Part shown: in pieces, positions 10,332 through 15,442 of the stretch
Position numbering within the stretch: the first letter of the stretch is position 1
Layout: each line of letters opens with the position of its first letter
NCBI GenBank assembly: GCA_934702165.1
Contig: CAKUYG010000030.1
Coordinates: forward strand, 1-15,442
Source of the DNA: an uncultured Bacteroidales bacterium
GTDB taxonomy: Bacteria; Bacteroidota; Bacteroidia; Bacteroidales; UBA932
Reading direction: 5' to 3'
Length of the DNA stretch: 15,442 nt
Program-made: the position numbers and the translations under genes
The notes under the pieces: generated by a model
Told to the model about the DNA's origin: nothing
Seen by the model: the letters and a program-made list of their open reading frames with translations, nothing else
The model's database searches: none

Positions 10332-13300
10332 TTATTCCAAAGTAACCTTGAGACCCAGACCGCGGAGTTCGTGGAGGAGCACATTGAGTGACTCCGGAAT
10401 ACCTGCAGGCGGGATTGGGTCGCCCTTGACAATGGCTTCGTAAGTCTTTGATCTTCCGACTACATCATCGGACTTGACGGTCAGTATCTCCTGGAGTGCG
10501 TTGGCTGCGCCGAATGCTTCGAGCGCCCAGACCTCCATCTCTCCGAACCTCTGTCCTCCGAACTGAGACTTACCGCCGAGAGGCTGCTGGGTGATGAGCG
10601 AGTAAGGTCCGATAGAACGGGCGTGCATCTTGTCATCGACCATATGGCCGAGTTTGATCATGTAGATCACACCTACGGTGGCCGGCTGGTCGAAGTAGTC
10701 TCCGGTGCCTCCGTCACGCAGACGGGTCTTGCCGAATCTCGGCACGCCAGCCTTGTCGGTGTAGTCGCAGATCTCATCGATGCTGGCACCGTCGAAAATC
10801 GGGGTGCTGAACTTAAGTCCGAGCCTGTAGCCCGCCCATCCGAGTACTGTCTCGTAGATCTGGCCGAGGTTCATACGTGAAGGCACGCCGAGAGGGTTGA
10901 GTACGATGTCCACAGGCGTACCGTCCTCGAGGAACGGCATGTCCTCCTGGCGCACGATCTTGGCGACGATACCCTTGTTGCCGTGGCGGCCGGCCATCTT
11001 GTCACCGACGGTGATCTTACGTTTCTTCGCGATGTACACCTTCGCTATCTGCATCACTCCGTTAGGGAGCTCGTCTCCGATCTTGATCTTGTCCATCTCG
11101 CGCTTGCAGATGGCCTGCTCCGTCTTGATGGCGATGCAGTAGTTGTTGATGAGGTCGCGGATCAGCTCGTTGGACTCCTTGTCTGTAGTCCACTTGTTGG
11201 AGTTGATGTTGTTGTAGTCTATGCTCTTGAGGACTTCAGTTGTGATCTTCTTGTCCTTCTCGAGGATCTCGACTCCGTAGAGGTCGGTGATGCCTGCGCT
11301 CTTCTTGTTCTTTGTGAGGACAACGAGTTTCTGCAGGAAGTCGGAGTAGAGTTTCTCGGCCTTGCGGTCGTACTCTGCCTGACGCATCTCCAGCCTTGCC
11401 TTCTGGTCGTTCTTGGCTGCGCCCTTACGGGTGGTCTCCTTGGAGATTTTGGTATAAAGCGCTGTCTTGATGACGGTTCCGCTCAGTGACGGGTTAGCCT
11501 TGAGGGATGCATCCTTGACATCACCGGCCTTGTCACCGAAGATGGCCTTGAGAAGTTTCTCCTCCGGTGACGGGTCGCTCTCTCCCTTAGGGGTGATCTT
11601 TCCTATCATGATGTCACCCGGCTCGATGTGTGCACCGACGCGTACGATACCGTTCTCGCTGAGGTTGCGGGTGGCGTCCTCGCTGACATTAGGGATGTCG
11701 GAAGTGAGCTCCTCCATTCCGCGCTTAGTGTCGCGCACCTCGGTGAGGTATTCATCGACGTGGACGGAAGTGAGCACATCCCACTTCACCATCTCCTCTG
11801 AAAGTACGATGGCGTCCTCGTAGTTGTATCCCTTCCAAGGCATGAATGCTACCTTGAGGTTGCGCCCGAGGGCGAGTTCGCCGTTCTGTGTCGCATAGCC
11901 TTCAGTGAGAACCTGGCCCTTGACCACCTTGTCCCCCTTCTTCACGATAGGTTTCAGGGTGATGGTAGTGCTCTGGTTGGTCCTGCGGTAGATCGGCATC
12001 TTGTACGTGGTCTCCTCCGGAAGGAAGCTTACGAAAGCTTCCCCTTCGGTGCGCTCGTATTTTACACGGATCTCGTTTGCATCCACATAGGTGACCTCTC
12101 CGTCACGGCTTGCGACAACCTGAGTGCGTGAATCCACGCAGGCCCTTTCTTCCAGTCCGGTGCCCACGATAGGGGATTCCGGTTTGAGAAGAGGTACAGC
12201 CTGACGCATCATGTTGGCACCCATGAGAGCGCGGTGCGCATCGTCGTGCTCGAGGAACGGGATGAGCGAAGCCGCCACTGAAGCCATCTGGTTAGGTGCG
12301 ACATCCATATAGTCAACCTGATCTTTGGTCACTACAGGGAAGTCTGCCTCAAGGCGGCACTGGATACGGTCTTCAAGTATGTTGCCGTCATCGTCCATCT
12401 TCACATTGGCCAGGGAGACGAGCTTGTCCTCTTCCTCCTCGGCGCTCATGTAGTGGCATCCCTCCTGGCTCAGATCCACCTTGCCGTTCTTCACGTCACG
12501 GTACGGAGTTTCAATGAACCCGAGGTCGTCGATGCGCGCGTAAACGCACAGAGATGAGATAAGACCGATGTTAGGTCCTTCCGGAGACTCGATAGGGCAG
12601 AGGCGGCCGTAGTGTGTGTAGTGCACGTCCCTGACTTCGAATCCTGCCCTGTCCCTGCTCAGACCGCCAGGTCCGAGGGCAGACAGACGCCTCTTGTGGG
12701 TAATCTCCGCGAGAGGGTTGGTCTGGTCCATGAACTGTGACAGCTGGCTCGTGCCGAAGAACGAGTTGATCACGGAAGAAAGTGTCTTGGCGTTGATCAG
12801 GTCGATAGGGTTGAACTGCTCGCTGTCGCGGACGTTCATCCTCTCCCTGATGGTGCGTGCCATACGGCTCAGACCTACGCTGAACTGGTTGGCCAGCTGC
12901 TCTCCGACAGTACGTACACGGCGGTTGGACAGGTGGTCGATATCGTCAACGGTGGCCTTGGAGTTTATAAGCTGGATGAGATACTTTATGATCTCGATGA
13001 TGTCCGTGTTCGTAAGCACGCGGACATCCGGGTCGATCGACAGTCCGAGCTTCTTGTTGAGACGGTAGCGTCCCACATTGCCCAGATCGTACCGCTTCTC
13101 GGAGAAGAAGAGCTTGTCGATCACGTCCCTTGCCGTGCTCTCATCAGGCGGTTCCGAGTTGCGGAGCTGCTTGTAGATGTAGTTGACGGCCTCTATCTCC
13201 GTGTTGGTAGGGTCTTTCTGGAGCGTGTTGAATATGATGGCGTACTCGTTGGAGTTGGCCTCGTCCTTCTGGAGGAGAATGCTCTTCTCGTCTGCCTGAA

Positions 13301-14153
13301 GAATCTTGCTTATGTTCTTGTCATCAAGGACTTCACCTCTGTTGACGATGATCTCGATACGCTCCACCGGAGTGACCTCTCCGGTATCCTCATCGATGAA
13401 ATCCTCGAACTTGGTCTTGAGCACGTTGTTGGCGAGCTTGCGGCCCTTGTTGGCCTCGAGTTCCGCCTCCGTGACATTGACTTCGTCTGCAAGGTCGAAG
13501 ATGTCAATGATGTCTTTGTCTGAATTGAAGCCTATGGCTCTGAGCAGAGTCGTGACCGGAAGCTTTTTCTTGCGGTCGATATAGGCATACATCACGTTGT
13601 TGATGTCTGTGGCGAACTCTATCCATGAACCCTTGAACGGGATGATCCTGGCGGAATAGAGCTTGGTGCCGTTGGCATGCATGCTCTGGTCGAAGAACAC
13701 TCCCGGAGATCTGTGCAGCTGTGACACGATGATACGCTCTGATCCGTTGATCACGAACGTACCGGCAGGAGTCATGTACGGGATGTTGCCAAGATATACG
13801 TCCTGGACTCTCGTGTCGAAGTCTTCGTGTTCCGTGTCCGTGCAGGAAAGGCGGAGTTTTGCCTTGAGAGGGACATTGTACGTCAGGCCTCTGTCGAGAC
13901 ATTCCTCGATGGAATACTGAGGAGGATCGATGAAATAGTCGATGAACTCAAGTTTGTAGCTGTTCCTCGTGTCCTCTATCGGGAAAATCTCCTGGAATAC
14001 CTGGTACAGTCCTTCGTTCTTCCTGTTTTCCGGGGTGGTCTCAAGCTGGAAGAAGTCTTTGAACGACTTCAGCTGCACCTCCAGAAGATCCGGATATTCC
14101 AGAATTTTGGATGTGGCAAAGTTTATACGCTTGTTGTTGGTCTGATTTGACAT
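10332..14153 (-). CDS. rpoB: DNA-directed RNA polymerase subunit beta
   Basis: The 1273-residue beta subunit. The N-terminal lobe motif [19 protein letters not shown] is at 136-154. The rifampicin pocket reads [14 protein letters not shown] then [13 protein letters not shown]; residues corresponding to E. coli Leu511, Gln513, Asp516, His526, Arg529 and Ser531 are all wild type (here Leu471, Gln473, Asp476, His486, Arg489, Ser491), so sensitivity at the target level is expected. RPYNYED-like NYED is at 777-780, and the active-site segment [12 protein letters not shown] is at 1050-1061. A charged, lysine-rich insert of roughly 100 residues lies between about 880 and 1025. The gene is separated from rplL by a terminator-like hairpin and is followed closely by rpoC. 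Confidence 0.99.
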   Translation of the reverse strand: MSNQTNNKRINFATSKILEYPDLLEVQLKSFKDFFQLETTPENRKNEGLYQVFQEIFPIEDTRNSYKLEFIDYFIDPPQYSIEECLDRGLTYNVPLKAKLRLSCTDTEHEDFDTRVQDVYLGNIPYMTPAGTFVINGSERIIVSQLHRSPGVFFDQSMHANGTKLYSARIIPFKGSWIEFATDINNVMYAYIDRKKKLPVTTLLRAIGFNSDKDIIDIFDLADEVNVTEAELEANKGRKLANNVLKTKFEDFIDEDTGEVTPVERIEIIVNRGEVLDDKNISKILQADEKSILLQKDEANSNEYAIIFNTLQKDPTNTEIEAVNYIYKQLRNSEPPDESTARDVIDKLFFSEKRYDLGNVGRYRLNKKLGLSIDPDVRVLTNTDIIEIIKYLIQLINSKATVDDIDHLSNRRVRTVGEQLANQFSVGLSRMARTIRERMNVRDSEQFNPIDLINAKTLSSVINSFFGTSQLSQFMDQTNPLAEITHKRRLSALGPGGLSRDRAGFEVRDVHYTHYGRLCPIESPEGPNIGLISSLCVYARIDDLGFIETPYRDVKNGKVDLSQEGCHYMSAEEEEDKLVSLANVKMDDDGNILEDRIQCRLEADFPVVTKDQVDYMDVAPNQMASVAASLIPFLEHDDAHRALMGANMMRQAVPLLKPESPIVGTGLEERACVDSRTQVVASRDGEVTYVDANEIRVKYERTEGEAFVSFLPEETTYKMPIYRRTNQSTTITLKPIVKKGDKVVKGQVLTEGYATQNGELALGRNLKVAFMPWKGYNYEDAIVLSEEMVKWDVLTSVHVDEYLTEVRDTKRGMEELTSDIPNVSEDATRNLSENGIVRVGAHIEPGDIMIGKITPKGESDPSPEEKLLKAIFGDKAGDVKDASLKANPSLSGTVIKTALYTKISKETTRKGAAKNDQKARLEMRQAEYDRKAEKLYSDFLQKLVVLTKNKKSAGITDLYGVEILEKDKKITTEVLKSIDYNNINSNKWTTDKESNELIRDLINNYCIAIKTEQAICKREMDKIKIGDELPNGVMQIAKVYIAKKRKITVGDKMAGRHGNKGIVAKIVRQEDMPFLEDGTPVDIVLNPLGVPSRMNLGQIYETVLGWAGYRLGLKFSTPIFDGASIDEICDYTDKAGVPRFGKTRLRDGGTGDYFDQPATVGVIYMIKLGHMVDDKMHARSIGPYSLITQQPLGGKSQFGGQRFGEMEVWALEAFGAANALQEILTVKSDDVVGRSKTYEAIVKGDPIPPAGIPESLNVLLHELRGLGLKVTLE

Positions 14154-14194
14154 ATTCTGCCTTGGAAATAGAGAAAAACTTAAATACGGAAAAA

Positions 14195-14228
14195 AGGTTT
14201 AGAGCCTATTATCCCCGGCTCTAAACCT
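14195..14228 (-). terminator. Terminator/attenuator hairpin between rplL and rpoB
   Basis: AGGTTTAGAGCC (14195-14206) is the exact reverse complement of 14217-14228, giving a 12-bp stem with a ten-base loop. On the minus strand the stem ends CCT and runs into TTTTT (14194-14190), which is the form of an intrinsic terminator. It lies 30 bases after the rplL stop and about 40 before the rpoB start. In E. coli the same gap holds a partial terminator that makes L10/L12 more abundant than beta/beta'; that role here is inferred. No exact TAnnTTTG box for an independent rpoB promoter was found downstream of it. Confidence 0.82.
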
Positions 14229-14258
14229 GTTTGTCCCCTAAAGCAGGGAGAGGTGGAT

Positions 14259-14633
14259 TTACTTAATCTCAACCTCTGCACCGGCCTCCTCAAGAGCAGC
14301 CTTGAGGGCTTCGGCCTCTGCCTTGGAAATTTTCTCTTTGACTGTTGCAGGAGCGCCGTCAACCATGTCCTTAGCTTCCTTCAGACCGAGTCCGAGTTCG
14401 CTCTTGACAACCTTGATGACGTTGAGCTTGGCCTGACCTGCGGACTTGAGGATCACGTCGAACTCAGTCTGCTCAGCCTCAGCGGCTGCACCGGCACCAC
14501 CGTCAGCTGCTACTACAACTGCAGCGGCTGCAGGCTCGATTCCATACTCATCCTTGAGGATCTTTGCAAGTTCCTGTACGTCTTTCACAGAAAGGTTTAC
14601 CAACTCTTCTGCGAGGGCTTTAACATCTGCCAT
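14259..14633 (-). CDS. rplL: 50S ribosomal protein L7/L12 (bL12)
   Basis: A 124-residue stalk protein that recruits and activates translation GTPases. Residues 1-32 form the dimerisation domain that binds L10 (ending with [13 protein letters not shown]). Residues 34-55 are the alanine/glycine-rich flexible hinge, and 57-124 the globular domain with EFDVIL and the factor-binding stretch [25 protein letters not shown]. Length is typical. The 38-base gap after rplJ is A/T-rich with no Shine-Dalgarno match and no terminator. A strong hairpin follows the gene, so part of the transcription probably ends here. Confidence 0.98.
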   Translation of the reverse strand: MADVKALAEELVNLSVKDVQELAKILKDEYGIEPAAAAVVVAADGGAGAAAEAEQTEFDVILKSAGQAKLNVIKVVKSELGLGLKEAKDMVDGAPATVKEKISKAEAEALKAALEEAGAEVEIK

Positions 14634-14671
14634 AATTGATATTCTTTTTTAATTTGTTGATATTATTCTGA

Positions 14672-15256
14672 TTATTCTGCCGGCTTTTCAGCTGCCTCCG
14701 GCTGGGCCTGCTCTGCCGGAGCCTCCTGCGCTGCAGGAGCGGCGGAGCCGATCTTCTCGTCTTCTGCCTTACCCTCGGATGCGTTCTCGAGGGCGGAGAC
14801 GATGTTGCGGATAGGACTCTGGAGGAGACCGATGATGTCGCCGATGAGTTCTTCCCTTGTCTTGATGGCAGCGAGCTGGTCGAGTTTGTCCTCACCGATG
14901 AACACGCACTCCTGCACATATGCACCCTTGATCACCGGCTTGGTGAACCCATCGCGCTGGAGTTTCTTGATGAGCTTGGCCGGAGCCGCCGGAACGGTGG
15001 TGTACATGATTGCGGTGTTGCCGGAGAGCGTCTCGTCCAGAGTTTTGATGTCCTCGTTCTCAAGAGCGTTGAGGACGTGTGCGAAGAGAGTGTTCTTCAC
15101 AACATTGAGGACTACACCCTCGTTGAAGCACTCGCGACGGAGCCTGCTTGTCTGTGATGCATTCAGGCCTGAGATATCCGTGATGTAGAAGTTAGGATAC
15201 TCTTTTATCTGCGCTGAGATGCTTTCAATAATCTGACCTTTAAGTTCTTTCTTCAT
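14672..15256 (-). CDS. rplJ: 50S ribosomal protein L10 (uL10) with an Ala/Glu/Pro-rich tail
   Basis: A 194-residue ribosomal stalk base that binds 23S rRNA through its N-terminal domain and L12 dimers through its C-terminal helix. The rRNA-binding core is recognisable (FYITDISGLNASQTSRLRRE at 23-42, VVKNTL at 52-57, GNTAIMYT at 79-86). The helix LIGDIIGLLQSPIRNIVSALE lies near 137-157. After it comes a low-complexity tail of about 37 residues (SAAPAAQEAPAEQAQPEAAEKPAE and preceding acidic residues), longer than the short ending I expect for this protein. The gene follows rplA by 12 bases and precedes rplL by 38, so they form one operon. A 7-bp hairpin (14723-14739) lies inside the tail-coding DNA. 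Confidence 0.97.
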   Translation of the reverse strand: MKKELKGQIIESISAQIKEYPNFYITDISGLNASQTSRLRRECFNEGVVLNVVKNTLFAHVLNALENEDIKTLDETLSGNTAIMYTTVPAAPAKLIKKLQRDGFTKPVIKGAYVQECVFIGEDKLDQLAAIKTREELIGDIIGLLQSPIRNIVSALENASEGKAEDEKIGSAAPAAQEAPAEQAQPEAAEKPAE

Positions 15257-15268
15257 AATATTGAATTT

Positions 15269-15442
15269 TTACTCAGCACCGTTGAGAAATGCCTTGAGAT
15301 CAACCTTTACGCCAGGGCTCATGGTAGAGCAGATGGCGGCGCTCTTCATATATGTTCCCTTGAGGGACTGCGGCTTGAGCTTGGAGATTGCGTTGAGCAC
15401 CTCGGCCGCGTTGTCGTAGATCTGCTCTGCGGTGAATGAAGC
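15269..15442 (-). CDS. rplA: 50S ribosomal protein L1 (uL1), C-terminal part
   Basis: The last 57 codons and TAA stop of rplA; the rest lies beyond the right edge. The peptide runs from ASFTAEQIYDNAAEVLNAI through KLKPQSLKGTYMKS and STMSPGVKVDL to the end NGAE. This is the closing helix and strands of L1 domain I, where KG.Y.KS...STMGPG is the conserved ending. L1 binds 23S rRNA at the mobile stalk near the E site, and in many bacteria represses its own operon mRNA. It lies 12 bases upstream of rplJ on the same strand, the usual rplA-rplJ-rplL order. Confidence 0.95.
   Translation of the reverse strand, partial: ASFTAEQIYDNAAEVLNAISKLKPQSLKGTYMKSAAICSTMSPGVKVDLKAFLNGAE

Noticed and set aside
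10983..11489. 168-codon plus-strand frame opposite rpoB
   Set aside because: Low-complexity Leu/Val/Asp-rich translation arising from the antisense of rpoB codons; no independent evidence.
14236..14248. Small CCCT/AGGG hairpin after rplL
   Set aside because: Only four base pairs and no U-tract; the stronger hairpin at 14195-14228 explains the interval.

Overview
The window is a piece of a Bacteroidales-type (phylum Bacteroidota) chromosome of moderately high GC. The evidence is the sequence character of RpoB, RpoC, L10 and L12, several upstream boxes matching the Bacteroidota -7 consensus TAnnTTTG, A/T-rich translation starts without clear Shine-Dalgarno sequences, and a small hypothetical protein that looks confined to this phylum. 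I cannot name the family or genus. No insertion sequence, integrase, phage gene, CRISPR array or origin is visible. No stretch longer than 300 bases lacks a gene; the longest, around the tRNA (5832-6057), is about 225 bases and holds a promoter, a palindrome, the tRNA and terminators.

Left part (1-5831). On the minus strand lies cysS (cysteinyl-tRNA synthetase). Ten bases downstream of it is the first 29 codons of a gene cut by the window edge; they carry the active-site signature of a C39 (bacteriocin-processing type) cysteine peptidase. Divergent from cysS is an exonuclease III/AP endonuclease gene, which overlaps at its stop codon with a convergent three-gene minus-strand operon: a PfkB-family sugar/nucleoside kinase (probably adenosine kinase), a 161-residue hypothetical protein (DUF6913-like), and a DUF368 membrane protein of the family that contains the undecaprenyl-phosphate translocase PopT. 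The three genes overlap by 1 and 4 bases. Divergent from the kinase, across only 44 bases, is a flippase-like (UPF0104/LPG-synthase-TM type) membrane protein. Two membrane proteins of families linked to lipid handling or translocation are therefore close neighbours.

Middle (5832-6057). A perfect 33-base palindrome overlaps a near-ideal Bacteroidota promoter (TTTG, 19 bases, TAACTTTG) that serves a tRNA-Arg(TCT) gene. A bidirectional terminator then separates the tRNA from the end of rpoC.

Right part (6058-15442). The conserved ribosomal-protein/RNA-polymerase cluster reads on the minus strand in the order rplA (C-terminal 57 codons only), rplJ, rplL, rpoB, rpoC. Between rplL and rpoB is a strong intrinsic-terminator-like hairpin with a U-tract, in the place where an attenuator sets the ratio of L10/L12 to RNA polymerase in Escherichia coli. 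RpoB has an unmutated rifampicin pocket, and RpoC has both zinc sites and the catalytic aspartate triad.

Overall this is mostly core housekeeping sequence. I found no clear novel defence or mobile system. The best leads are the truncated C39 peptidase gene, the kinase/DUF6913/DUF368 cassette beside a flippase-like gene, the palindrome built into the tRNA promoter, the rplL-rpoB hairpin, and the near-leaderless divergent promoters.
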